A DNA stretch of 64,000 bases, taken from positions 3,995,948 to 4,059,947 of the forward strand of contig VCAZ01000032.1 in the NCBI GenBank assembly GCA_005784505.1, in the 5' to 3' direction. Shown in pieces: positions 24,847 to 37,100 of this stretch. Numbering within the stretch: the first letter of the stretch is position 1; each line of letters opens with the position of its first letter. The notes beneath the pieces are model-generated. The model was not told the origin of the DNA, searched no databases, and saw nothing but the letters and a program-made list of their open reading frames with translations. Position numbers and translations under genes: made by a program. The DNA comes from Bagarius yarrelli (lineage: Eukaryota; Chordata; Actinopteri; Siluriformes; Sisoridae).

Positions 24847-25380
24847 TTCTTTGTCCTAAAAGTGTTAAACACTATGATAAACTCTTAAATGACTATATAT
24901 TTATTTATATATATGGAATTCTATATAAATATTAAGCTGTATAAATATATAAATATAAACCCCGATCAGAATCGTTCCTAAGGAGTTTGTTGTGTTTAAC
25001 GCGCGCGAAAACATCCAGGAAGGACCGAGTGAGTGACGTCATATTGGAGTCTGGAAGCGGTGCCCTATTGTTTTGTTGTTGTTTTTAGACATTTTTATTA
25101 TTATTATTATTATTATTAGAAAGAACGTGTTCAAATGAACAGTTTAGTTTGGATGAAACTCATATGCAACTTATTAAGATGGTATAATGTTTTAACATAC
25201 TGATCTCGGTACACTAACGGAACCACTTGTCTGTCACGTTTACTGACGGATTTATTTTGATGTCGTACTTCAGTGAAAGAACATGTGAATAGACAGGACA
25301 TTGTCACTGCCTGCAGTCAGATTATGTTAAACATCAAAGTTAGATGAATGATTTGGACGGTATAAAGTGTTTACACAAAC
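24847..25380. promoter_or_regulatory. Shared PARP2/METTL17 divergent promoter
   Basis: Only 534 bp separate the two divergent start codons. It contains a perfect cAMP-response element TGACGTCA (25034-25041), an adjacent inverted CCAAT box (25043-25047), and a GCGCGCG core near 25000. A (TTA)n run lies at about 25095-25118. The arrangement fits a bidirectional housekeeping promoter; this is inferred from spacing and motifs. Confidence 0.7.
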
Positions 25381-27688
25381 ATGTCTTCTTTGTGTAGGAG
25401 GTTACGTGAAGTTTGTTGGCGCCGCACGGATGTTTTTACTCTCACGGTATTCCAGCGGGTATGTTTTCTTATTTTTATTAAAATAAATGTTATTATAATA
25501 AATGAAAATGTGGAGCGGGTGGAGAGTAGTCTGAATTGGGTTCTGGTCACGTGGACCAGCTCACACATCGCACTCATTCGCCAGCCGCGAGCGTTTCCAA
25601 GGCCGCGCGAGAGCCGCATCGGTCGGTAGCTGCGCTGGATCGGCAGTTCCCGACGTCTCGTGCGTTTGATGCTCTGCTGTGGCTCCATGGTGTCTGTGCA
25701 CTCGCTCATCTGGGTCAGGTGATGTCCTGTGAGGACAGCGATTGGCTCTTGTCTCAGACCTTCCCCGAGATGATTGGTGGAGTGACTGAGCACTCAGCAC
25801 GTGACCTCTACAGTGAGCTTCCTCCCGCTCCGGAAGAAAAAGTGTTAGCATTGCGCTATATAAATGGTGTGTGAGATGAAAGTAATCTCGGTCATGGTGT
25901 TTGCGTAAACGTGAGAGGAAACGGGTTACAATAGGTGAATTGTGATGTTTGTACATTTTCTGAATATTGGTTTTAATATTGTTCTGAATTACCAAAGCGG
26001 TTTTAGGATGTTTCTCACAAAAAGACGTTCAGCCATGAGGGCTGATGGGAAATATGTAAATTGTACTACAGGGATTGGTTGAACTCCGCAACAGAACTTT
26101 TTTATTCATATATTTATTTACTGTCTTTATTTAATGTAATTTTATCTTTTTATATTATTGTAAATATTAATAATATAAATATTCTTTTAATTTTTGAATC
26201 AGAAAGAGCTTTATTGCCAAGTTTGCTTGCACGTACAAGAAATTTCTTTCCAGTACACAGACACAACATCAACACTGAGACAAACAGAAAATATCAGATA
26301 AGAATAAAAAACCCACATATGTAAGTGTACGTCAACAAAATAGAAAAATAAAATCGATTGTAAGTACAGTTACAATATGCAGGGATGTACTGGGATGGAG
26401 GTGGCAACAAATAAATATAATATAAGGTTGTTGCACAATGAGGGGAACATTTAACTGTTTATTTGCAGTTACAGTATTTGGCAGACGTCCTTATCCAAAG
26501 CAACTTACATTTCTCTTCATTATACATGTGAGCAAAAACGGGTTAAGAGCCTTGCTCAGGGGTCCAGCAGTGGTAACTTGGTGATGCTGGGATTTAAACC
26601 CTGATTTCCTAATTAGCAGCCCAACACCTACTGTGCTACCACTTTATAAGGTAGCTTACCTGAGGGAAGAAGCTGTTCCTGTGGCTGGATGTCCTTTGTG
26701 CTTGGGGTTCTGTAGCGCCGACCAGATGGCAAAAGTACAAAGAGGGAATGGCTTTGGATGTGATGGATGGGATCTTTTTGGACAAAGTAAACATGGAGAA
26801 TATGCAAATAAGTCTTCTGTTATTGGCCAAAAATTCACAGCACTTAACTAGCGTACTTAAACTTGTAGCATTGATGTGTAATAGAAGTGTGTGTGTGTGT
26901 GTGTGTGTGTCAGAATAAGACTTCTGCAGTGCCTTTTGTCCAGCCGGAGTTTTTGGGAGGATCTCCTCACCGAAGACACCCTGGACTGACCAATCTGAAA
27001 GCTATTAGACTTCCTGAAGAACTGCAGAGTGGGGCATTGTCTATCATTTACAGTAAGGAACACACACATAGTGAACAGAGGCACGAATAATTTAGTGAAT
27101 ATTTTAATAGAATTTATGTTTAAAATCAGAGTCGGAAGTGAGGGATCTGTCTGAGAGCGCGTGCAAGCTGACCAACTTCCTGTGGAGCAGGAAACGAGCA
27201 GTGGAGAGTCATGAGCTGAGAGAGAAAGCTATCACGCTGGAGAAGAAGTGGAAGGAGGAGAAGCAAGTGAGCGATGAAAACCTCGTCTCCTTTGAAAGTC
27301 AAATCAGGAAGAAAGTTTTATCTGAGCTGAAGAGGACGACGTATCACTGGACACCGCTGAAGTAAATGATGGTGGGATTGTAGGTTTGGTTTCTCTGCTG
27401 TTCTTCCTGCTAGCGTGACCTTTTCTCTCTCTTCAACCTGCAGGTACAGCGCTGAACTCGGGCTGGTGTACATGGCCGCCAGATTAGCAGGTGGCTATGC
27501 TGCCGTGCTAAGGGCTCTTAACGAGGTAAATCTCACACACACATACATATACACGCTGACATACACACACACACACTGTGAGCTTTAACACACACTTTGT
27601 AACATGCAGATAAAGAGGAGAGACGTCTCCTTCACCCCACACACTCTGCTGGACTTCGGCTCCGGACTCGGCTCGGTTCTGTGGTAAA

Positions 27689-27719
<31 letters not shown>

Positions 27720-29206
27720 CATTAGAATCAGTCTCAGTTTATTTACTCTGACACTTGTGCATACTCTAGTCTGTGTGTGTGTGTGTGTATGTGTGTATAG
27801 AATATCATTCTGAATTGTTATTGCTGTGTTAACAGGGCTGCACACACACACTGGGGCGAATCTCTAAGGGAGTATGTGTGTGTTGACTCATCTGCTGCCA
27901 TGAACAATCTGGCTGAAAGACTTCTCACAGGTAAACACACACACACACACAATCGTATATGGACTCACACACTTACCAACAGTGACAGACTTTCCAGACA
28001 AAGCTCTCTTTTATATAATAATAATAACATTAATAATATTGATAATGACTATTAATGCTGATGGTGATAATAGCGATGATGATGGTGATGGTTTTGATGG
28101 TGTTGATGATAGTGATGATGGTGATATTGCTGTTAATGATGATGAAAGTGGTAATGATGATAATGATGGTAAAGATGATGATGATAATGATGAGGATGAT
28201 GGTAAAGATTATGGTGATGATGCTGATGACGACTATGATCAGGTAATGTTAATGATGATAACAATTATGGTAATGTTGATAGTGATGATGTTGATAATGA
28301 TGTTGATAGTGATGATGATGATGATGATTATGATGGTCTTTATGTGACAGGAGACGTCGAGGAAGATGAGCCACTCATCAAGCATGTCTACTTCCGTCAG
28401 TTTCTTCCGGTTTCACCCAAGGTCAGCCCAGCACGAGGGGGGGGGCAATACTTCAGTAACATTATGCATGGCATTTTAATGTGCTGTTAAACACTGGATT
28501 CTGATAGGTTAACAGACGCAAACACAATAAACACTCACACACACACACACACACACACAATAAAAACTCCCATTCATCCAAAAACTGAAACTGTTGTTCT
28601 CAGGTGTGTCATGTTCAGTAAGGACCGCTGAAGTAAATCCTCTGTGTGTGTGTTTGTACTTTCTTTCCTAAAGGTTCAGTCTGATGTGGTTGTTGCTGCT
28701 TTTTCGTTATCGGAATTACCCAGTCAGGAAACGCGAGAGGAGACACTACTCACCCTCTGGAGGAAAACACACTCCTACCTGGTTAGTACAGTCACACACA
28801 CTGTGATTTTTTTTTTTAAAAAGGTAAATAAAGCTCTGTCCCTAATCTGTAAGCAGATCATCAGAACCGTGTGTGTGCGTGCGTGTGTGTGTTTCTGCTT
28901 TATTTTATTTCAGGTTTTAGTGGAAAATGGAACGAAAGCAGGACATCAGATCCTCATGGAGGCCAGAGACATCCTTCTGAGAGTGAGACGCGAATGAGCC
29001 CATCATCATCATCACCTTCTCAAATCACAGCCTCTAATTAATCTGTGTGTCTGTGTGTGTGTGTGTCTGTGTGTGTGTGTGTGTGTGCAGAAAGAAAATA
29101 AAGCGAGTGATGATATTCGTCAGCCGCTGGTATTCGCTCCTGTACGTCTGTTCCTTTTACACATTTTAACTAAACACTGACATGTTTAGTATGTTTAGTG
29201 ATTAAC

Positions 29207-29239
<33 letters not shown>

Positions 29240-29401
29240 GTGCACTCATCAGCAGCCATGTCCCAAATTACTAAAGCAGCCGGTGTCACCATGTAACTTC
29301 CTGCAGCCCTACCACCCACTTCCTGTGTCTAGGGTGAGGATTATATTTATTCTATTATTATTATTGTTATTATTATTAACTATTGTACTTTAAAAGCTCA
29401 T

Positions 29402-29434
<33 letters not shown>

Positions 29435-29657
29435 CTGGGCGTGTGGGTTCAGATCAGTGAGCGAGCCGGTGCAGGAGAGGTTTAGTTATCTGGTGGTGTC
29501 CCGTTCGGAGGTGCGGGACATGGCAGCACAGCAGTGGAGCAGAGTCACGGCTCCGGTCCTCAGGAGACACAAACACGTGCATTGTGAAATCTGCTGCTCC
29601 AACGGCGAACTCGCAAAGCTCGCCATCACCGCACGGCATCATGGGAGGTACAGGCCA

Positions 29658-29695
<38 letters not shown>

Positions 29696-29930
29696 AGTGG
29701 GTTATAAATGTCTTATTATAAACACACTCTTTACAATATGTAAGATCGTAAGTATTTGTATTTTCAGAGATACGTACCGCTGCGCTCGGAGCAGTGACTG
29801 GGGCGACAGACTGCCGATCATCCAGACCGAGAAAAACACAGACACGAGTGAAACACACAGAGACACAACCGGAGAAACACACACACGAGACACGATGGAG
29901 AGAAAACACACACGCAGACCGAGTGAGTGA
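25381..29930 (+). CDS. mettl17: Methyltransferase-like protein 17, mitochondrial
   Basis: Exons: 25381-25458, 26914-27052, 27130-27361, 27444-27525, 27610-27683, 27836-27930, 28351-28421, 28674-28781, 28914-28982, 29091-29141, 29241-29333, about 29453/29466-29647, 29768-29930; about 478 aa (human 456). The Arg-rich start MSSLCRRLREVCWRR suits a mitochondrial presequence. A Rossmann methyltransferase core follows, with motif I LLDFGSGLGSVLW, then YFRQFLPVSPK and AAFSLSELPS. Cysteines in FAPCTHQQPC, SPC and HVHCEICC correspond to the Fe-S ligands described for METTL17. The family binds the mitoribosomal small subunit and is needed for mitochondrial translation. The junction after 29333 is uncertain: the obvious acceptor (29453) is out of phase, while one after GAG at 29465 is in phase. 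The last ~30 residues come from a minisatellite. Confidence 0.93.
26200..26830. mobile_element. Interspersed fish repeat, split by another repeat
   Basis: The left part (26200-26465), starting near GAGCTTTATTGCCAAGTTTG, and the right part (26642-26830), with AGGGAAGAAGCTGTTCCTGT and AGCGCCGACCAGATGGCAAA, are neighbouring segments of one repeat common in teleosts. A different repeat sits between them. It lies in METTL17 intron 1. Family name not assigned. Confidence 0.6.
26470..26641 (+). mobile_element. Repeat of the TTTGGCAGACG family, copy 1
   Basis: Contains TTTGGCAGACGTCCTTATCC, then GCCTTGCTCAGGGGTCCAGC and a tRNA-like GGGATTTAAACCC. The same family occurs at 33484-33650 and, reversed, at 49855-50065. 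It is inserted in the middle of another repeat. Confidence 0.65.
28020..28347. repeat. (GAT)n-rich tract in METTL17 intron 6
   Basis: Imperfect GATGAT/GATAAT repeats up to the acceptor of exon 28351-28421. The Asp-rich open frame 27982-28347 is the translated repeat. Confidence 0.9.
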
Positions 29931-30185
29931 TGGAGAGAAACACACACACACACGCACACAGACACGAGTGATGGAGAGAAACACACACACGCACACACGA
30001 GTGATGGAGAGAAACACACACGCACACACGAGTGATGGAGAGAAACACACACACGCCACACACGAGTGATGGAGAGAGAACACACACACACGCACACCAC
30101 ACACGAGTGATGGAGAAACACACACGAGTGATGGAGAGAAACACACACGCACACACGAGTGATGGAGAGAAACACACACACGCCA
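29840..30185. repeat. 31 bp minisatellite overlapping the METTL17 C-terminus
   Basis: About ten copies of a unit containing GAGTGATGGAGAGAAACACA and a variable CACACGCACACAC part. The first diverged copies encode the end of METTL17, and the stop at 29928-29930 is the TGA in GAGTGATGG. Confidence 0.93.
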
Positions 30186-30240
30186 TCAGACAGTTGCAGC
30201 GGTTCCTGATTGGTTCCTGCTAAACGTATGAACATGAACC

Positions 30241-30246
30241 AATAAA
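30241..30246 (+). terminator. mettl17: Candidate poly(A) signal of METTL17
   Basis: AATAAA directly after the minisatellite, followed by a GT-rich element (TTTGTTGTATTGTTG). Confidence 0.55.
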
Positions 30247-30273
30247 ATTTGTTGTATTGTTGCAGGTTTACAT

Positions 30274-30279
30274 TTTATT
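30274..30279 (-). terminator. sdr39u1: Candidate poly(A) signal of SDR39U1
   Basis: TTTATT on the plus strand is AATAAA on the minus strand, about 215 bp beyond the SDR39U1 stop. It lies 27 bp from the opposing METTL17 signal. Confidence 0.5.
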
Positions 30280-30493
30280 GCCACATGCATGCTAGTTTGC
30301 TAGCAGCTGCAAAAAAACTTGACATTCCAGAACATTCCGAATGTATCAAGTTTTAGAAATACTTTTTATTGACTTTCATTACTTTTCTAGAACTTTTTAT
30401 ACTATTTTTTACCGCGTTACCGGCGTTTAGCGACGAGGTAAATAGTTAGCACACTGCTAGTAAAGCGTGATTTACAGTCGAGTCTCTGGATGA

Positions 30494-31171
30494 TCAGGGT
30501 GTGAGAATCTCCTTTAGTGCCGAGGTTAAATCTGGGTACCGGAACTGATATCCGGACTCTAGAGTTCTCTTTGGAACCACTTTCTGACCCTGTGTAAGAA
30601 TGGTGGCTCTCTCAGGGCCCAGAGCAGCTCTCAGCAGGGGCTCTGGAACAGGAAGCAGCGTGGGGCGTTTTAGGAGTCGACCCAGCTCCTGTGTGAACTC
30701 CCGGTTAGTGTTGAGAGCCGGGGCAACTCCGTTAAATACCTGGGGCTGGGAGGAGGCGGGGCCTTGGGTGGGGTCGAGGGAGTGAGCGATTATCCCAGCC
30801 AAATCAGACACGTGTATCCAGGGAAAGGGTTGATTTCCTGAACCTAATGTTCCTCCTAAACCGAGCCAGAACGGAGTCAGCATTTGCTTTATCGCCCCAC
30901 CTCCTCGACCCAGAACCACACCTTAAAAACACAGAGAAATTTATTATTATTATTATTATTATTATCATCTTATTATTATGGGAGAGAGAGCAGTGCATTA
31001 TGGGTCACCTGATCTGATAACGACTTGTTTGGTGTTTTTTGCAGCATTTTCAGGAAGTCGTCCTGCTTCCTCCCATTCCTTTACCAGCTGAGACCAAATG
31101 TCAAAGGTCGTCCACTCGCTATCCTCTGTGTACAGAGTCTCTATATTTGCTCTGTAACACGCTGAGATACA

Positions 31172-31212
<41 letters not shown>

Positions 31213-32452
31213 CAATTAGAGCTGTAAACCTGCTAGCTTTATTAGGAGACTGAATATAGATTTTGTTCCTGAGAGACTTTAGAGTGTGTTGGATAAAGGA
31301 CAGACAGAGGACAGAGTTTCCTTCTTAGGGGGTGAATATTTCTGCACACTGAGCTGATTAGCCCACACACATCTAAAAAGACTGACCGATTCCGCTGATC
31401 AGGATCCAGGCCTGAGGTGGGGTTTTGGTGGAGGTGATGGAGCGAGTTAAAGTCCTCGTGGTGCTGATGCGACTGGTAAACACTGCGGTCCTGTAGCTCT
31501 CACTCCACCTGCAGCACAACACACCACTTTACTACCTCACACTGTATTAACACACGTGCTATTACACACTGCTTCAGTACCTCACACTGTATTAACACAC
31601 TGCTTCAGTACCTCACACTGTATTAACCACACTTAACACACACACTGCTTCAGTACACAACCACAGCTTCAGTACTTCACACTGCTTCAGTACCTCACAC
31701 TGTATTAACACACCGCTTCAGTACCTCACACTTGTATTAACACACCGCTTTCAGTACTACCTCACACTGTATTAACACACCGCTTCACCGTACCTCACAC
31801 TGTATTAACACACCGCACCGCTTCACCTCACCCTACCTCACACTGTATTTAACCACATGCACTGCTTCACTACCTCACACTGTATTAACGCACACTGCTT
31901 CACTACCTCACACTGTATTAACGCACGCGCTACAGTACTCACACTGCTTCACTACCTCACACTGTATTAACGCACCGCTTCACTACCTCACTACTGTATT
32001 AACGCACAGCTTCACTACCTCACACTGTATTAACACACACTGCTTCACTACCTCACACTGTATTAACACACTGCTTCACTACCTCATACTGTATTAACGC
32101 ACAGCTTCACTACCTCACACTGTATTAACACACTACTTCACACTGTATTAACACACCGCTTCACTACTTCACACCATATATTAACGCATTTCTTCAGTAC
32201 CTCACACTGCATTAACACACCGCTTCAGTACTTCACACACTAGTACCTCACACTATAATAACACACCATTTATTATTCAATAAACATTTTTAGTATTATT
32301 ACTGCTTAGCTGTCTGATTTAGTGTGTGTGTGTGTGTGTGTGTGTATAGTGTGTTTTTATTCTGACCGTTTAAGCGGGTTTAAGATGTTTTCTCCAGCAA
32401 GATTTACTACAGCATCACAATCAGGAAGACCAGCTGACTCCAACTGAGTCTG

Positions 32453-32490
<38 letters not shown>

Positions 32491-33150
32491 ACAAGTGAGT
32501 GCATTTCTAAAAAGCAGGTGTGTGTGTGTGTGTGTGAGAACATTTCCTTTCTGTAGGTGTGTAAAATGCTTAATGAAGACAGGAACTGTGTGATAAGGGT
32601 TTATTCTGACCCACGTGACACGGCCCAGACCAGGCTGGCGTGATATAACGGTGACCTCATGACCTTTGACCTTTAGGAGTTTGGTGAGTTCACTGCCGAT
32701 GAACCCTGAACCTCCACCTGAAAGATAACAGAAACACAGACCGCGGGTGACCCTAACGCTACACAGTGACGTCACTAGATTAAACCTGCCCAACATGGCC
32801 GCCGCGATGACAGCTAATCAGAGTGTAGAAACAAAAACTTAAGCAAATCATTCTGCAGTATGACGCAGGAGGCGGGAAAATATGATCCAACCGTGACGCA
32901 GGAGGCGGAACATGAAAAGTAAATAAATTATATGCGCAAACGCTTCGGAACAAACCCGAGCTGAAGACGAGAAATATAATCAAACAACAGTCTGGACTAT
33001 TAATAAGCGCTTATAAACCTCATCTGTCATCCTGTGATCCAATCATGAGCGAATCATAATGTCAAAGCTCTAATATTAAACTCTGTGTTTTTATACAATT
33101 AATCATACGGATAAATCTTCATAGATAAACTTACCGATTAAAACTCTCAT
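30494..33150 (-). CDS. sdr39u1: Epimerase family protein SDR39U1, complete
   Basis: Six exons in phase: 33150-33135, 32717-32611, 32449-32367, 31508-31387, 31161-31009 and 30921-30494, giving 302 aa (human 293). The start MRVLIGGGSGFIGSEL carries the glycine-rich NADP-binding turn of an atypical short-chain dehydrogenase/reductase and is split after five codons by intron 1. Further landmarks are VVNLAGENILNPLKR, YRANIETLYTEDSEW with the family tyrosine region, VVIRSGVVLGRGGGAIKQML, FPWIHVSDLAGII, VFNGVAPALNTNREF and the C-terminal GYQFRYPDL segment. The substrate of this family is not established. The gene is tail-to-tail with METTL17. Intron 3 is filled by a minisatellite. Confidence 0.95.
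31515..32270. repeat. 31 bp minisatellite in SDR39U1 intron 3
   Basis: About 24 copies of a unit containing CTACCTCACACTGTATTAAC with ACACACTGCTTC. Irregular units cluster at 31620-31860; both ends are cleaner. Confidence 0.92.
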
Positions 33151-33483
33151 TTCAGCTGACAAGAGATGACAAAAAAGTCCGTCCTTGATTCACTTAGCAA
33201 GTTTTACACAACACGTTTGTCTCGTTTAACGAAAAATGAGTCTACAGGCGATCCGTAGTCTTTATCACGTGACTTATTACGTGACACTTGAGACTAACGC
33301 GACCGCCATGTTGGTCAGGGCAAATTATTCTGTAAAAATAATGAGATAATAATAATAATAAAATAATAATAATTAAAAAAAATAATAATACATATTATGA
33401 ATTATTATTATTTTTATTGGTTTTTATTTTGTCATTTTTAGTTGCATAAACAGCATTTAAACTGTGTATAATTTAAAAAAGTT

Positions 33484-33650
33484 TACAACATTTGGCAGAC
33501 GTCCTTATCCAGAGCGACTTAGATTTACCTCATTTGACTTAGATTCGACTTAGATTTACCTCAACTGAATAATTAGGTGTTAAGAGCCCAGCAGTGGTTA
33601 CTTTGGTGGTGCTGAGAATCGAACCTTTACCATTGAGACACCACTTCCCC
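33484..33650 (+). mobile_element. Repeat of the TTTGGCAGACG family, copy 2
   Basis: Contains ATTTGGCAGACGTCCTTATC and GCGACTTAGATTTACC, the latter part duplicated, then AGAGCCCAGCAGTGGTTACT and GAATCGAACCTTTACC. It lies between SDR39U1 and the receptor gene. Confidence 0.65.
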
Positions 33651-33841
33651 AAGGAGTTTGGTGCAGGACTAAATGATCAGATTAAATATATAAAAATGTA
33701 TTGTTTATGTTTGTTATCTGTGGCTGTAATCGTCTGAAGTAGCAGCAGGGCCTCATTTACACAAAAACCGCTTCGCTCTCAGACAGCAGAATGTTGATTG
33801 AAAAATAAACAGACGGGTGAGGAGTTTAACAACAAAAAACA

Positions 33842-33847
33842 TTTATT
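33842..33847 (-). terminator. Candidate poly(A) signal of the LTB4 receptor-like gene
   Basis: TTTATT on the plus strand is AATAAA on the minus strand, about 300 bp past the stop at 34145. Confidence 0.4.
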
Positions 33848-34144
33848 CAGTCCTAAACAGAGGGGTGCGGGGAGGTGTCCTGCACGTGTCTGCTGTCTTC
33901 ACTTCACAGAGCTGCAGTGAACTGGGTTGGAAATCAGAAGCACTTCATAGATGAGGTGATTGATGTGAGGACAAACACACTGGCTCACTGAAACTACTGA
34001 ACATCCCTGAACTCTTTCACACACAGTGCTCCTCCTCTCTGCCTCATAGCAGTCAAAGCTCTGCCTCTTCACGCCTTTAACACTCAGTGCTTCACTTATT
34101 CAACACTCAGAGCCCCGCCTCTTTAGCGCTCGACACTCCACCCA

Positions 34145-37100
34145 TCAGCTACGCTCGGCCTTGTTAGCAAAGGAGTCAGTGTTCTTAAGCATGAATACTG
34201 CTGCTTCCGCTCTGCTCACTTTGCGGTTAACTCGGAGCGTTCCACTGATGATGTCAAGCGCCGTGCCCTCGAAAAGCCGGGCCATGAAGGACATTCCGTC
34301 TGTGCGGATATATGAGCGACCTGCGAGCACGTAGAGCACTGGATTGGCACAGCTGCTGATAAAGGCCAGTGAGGAAGTGGCGGCTCGACATGTGCTTGAG
34401 ATGCTGACCAGCCTGCATAAAGGAAAACAAGACACGGATAACGCAATGAGTCATGTAACTAACGTTAGAGAAGTGGTGAGATTTGTAAAGACATACGTTT
34501 GGTGCAGCTTCGAATCCTTTGGTGTGCACGCAGACACCACCTGAGAAAAGAGTGGGGATTCAGGACGTTACACAACATCGAAATACCGATGAAAATGTAT
34601 CACCGCGTCACTAAAACAGGCGCAAGAATATGTTAAAGTTCCAGATTTTACCGGATGATTGAGCGTGAGATCAGGGATGAGTGTGATTGTTCCTCACCTG
34701 CAGCACGTTGATGATGTGATACGGCAGCCAGAAAGCAGCGAAGGTGATGATGATGGCAAGGATGAGATTCTCACTGCGCACTCGCCTTTTAAATGGAGTC
34801 TGGCGCAGACGGCGGAGAATACACATGTAACTGCTGACAATGATTCCGTAGGGAAGCAGGAACCCCATCACGGTCTCCATGCTCATGTGAAACGCCTCCT
34901 GAAATCCACATGATTCATTTTTTTATTCCCTCTCTAAAGTATTGCTCACTTCTTGTCTGCCTGTACTAAACAATTTAGACCAGACAACACTGTTTACTGC
35001 AGTGTAATAAAGTGTAGCGTATACACTGTAATACAGTGCAATGTGTAGCATCATTACAGCGCATTGTGTAGTGTGTAGTAATAAAACATGGCAGTGTGCA
35101 GTGCCATTACGGTGCAGTGTGCAGTGTCATCACCCCACCTCCAACCCGGTCCTGTTGGACCCTTCCCTGTGACCTGCCCCAGCGGATGATACATCCCCAG
35201 GGTGACCTAGGACGACCCACTTAAAGACCTGCCATAAAGACTTTCCAGCTGCTCTTTAAGGACTAATGATTTAAATTGTTCACACACACACACAATGTAA
35301 CCACATAATCCCTGCTATCTGTTTTCACCCAAATGAGGATGGGTTCTCTGTTGAGTCTGGTTCCTCTCAAGGTTTCTTCCTATCTCATCTCAGGGAGTTT
35401 TTCCTTGCCACCGTCGCCCCCGGCTTGCTCATCAGGGACAAACTGATTTCTGTTTCATTGTTATCTCATAATTTCTTCAATTGTGTAAAGCTGCTTTGTG
35501 ACAATCACCATTGTAAAAAACGCCAAACAAATAAAACTGAATTGAATTGAATTGAATTACGGTGCAGTGTCATAGTGTGCAGTGTGTAGTGATATAACAG
35601 TGCAGTGTGCAGTGTCATTACGGTGCAGTGTGTAGTGTGTAGTAATATAACAGTGCGGTCTCATTACAGTGTGCAGTGTGTAGAAATATAACAGTGCAGT
35701 GTGTAGTGTCATTACGGTGCAGTGTGTAGTGTGTAGTAATATAACAGTGTGGTCTCATTACAGTGTAGTGCGTACTAATATAACAGTGCAGTGTGTAGTG
35801 TCATTACGGTGCAGTGTGTAGTGTGTAGTAATATAACAGTGCGGGTGTCATTACAGTGTAGTGCGTAGTAATATAACAGTGCAGTGTGCAGTGTCATTAC
35901 GGTGCAGTGTGTAGTGTGTAGTAATATAACAGTGCGGTCTCTTACAGTCTCATTACGGTGCAGTGTGTAGTGTGTAGTAATATAACAGTGCGGTCTCATT
36001 ACAGTGCAGTGTGTAGTAATATAACAGTGCAGTGTGAAGTGTCATTACGGTGCAGTGTGTAACAGTAGTGTGTGTAGTGTGTAGTAATTATAACAGTGTG
36101 GTCTCATTACAGTGTAGTGTAGTAGTAGTGCAGTTTGTTTGTGTCAGTAATATAACAGTTGCAGTTTGTGTGTGCATGTGTAGTCATTACGGTGCAGTGT
36201 GTAGTAGTGTGTAGTGCGTAGTAATATAACAGTGCAGTGTCATTACAGTGTAGTGCGTAGTAATATAACAGTGCAGTGTGTAGTGTCATTACGGTGCAGT
36301 GTGTAGTGTGTAGTAATATAACAGTGCAGTGTCATTACAGTGTAGTGCGTAGTAATATAACGTGCAGTGCAGTGTGTGTAATATAATAGTACAGTGCAGT
36401 GTGCAGTGTGCTGTGTCATTACGGTGCAGTGTGTAGTGTGTAGTAATATAACAGTGCAGTGTCATTACAGTGTAGTGCGTAGTAATATAACAGTGCAGTG
36501 TCCAGTGTCATAGTGTGTAGTGTGTAGTAATATAACAGTGCAGTGTGTAGTGTCATTACGGTGCAGTGTGTAGTGTGTAGTAATATAACAGTGCAGTGGG
36601 TCTCATTACAGTGTAGTGTGCGTAGTAATATAACAGTGCAGTGTGTAGTGTCATTACGGTGGTGCAGTGTGTAGTGTGTAGTATATAACCAGTGTGCAGT
36701 GTCTTACAGTCTCATTATGGTGCAGTGTGTAGTAAATATAACAGTGCAGTGTGAGTGGGTCCATTACAGGTGCAAGTGTGCAGTGTGCAGTGTACATGTA
36801 GTGTGTAGTAATATAACAGTGCAGTTTCATTACAGTGTAGTGCGTAGTAATATAACAGTGCAGTGTGTTGTGTCATTACGGTGCAGTGTGTAGTGTGTAG
36901 TGTGTAGTAATATAACAGTGCAGTTTCATTACAGTGTAGTGCGTAGTAATATAACAGTGCAATATAACAGTGCAGTGTGTAGTGTCATGTGTCATTACGG
37001 TGCAGTGTGTGTAGTAATATAACAGTGCAGTTTCATTACAGTGTAGTGTGTAGTAATATAACAGTGCAGTGTGCAGTGTCATTACAGTGCAGTGTGTAGT

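Noticed and set aside
25536..25874. 112-aa frame after METTL17 exon 1
   Set aside because: It lies in intron 1 between a good donor (25459) and the exon at 26914. Its sequence resembles nothing in METTL17 and the antisense frame is equally open.
27982..28347. Asp-rich 121-aa frame
   Set aside because: It is the translated GAT repeat within a METTL17 intron, ending at the next exon's acceptor.
29454..30235. Long Cys/Val/Ser-rich minus-strand frames
   Set aside because: They are antisense to METTL17's last exons and the 31 bp minisatellite.
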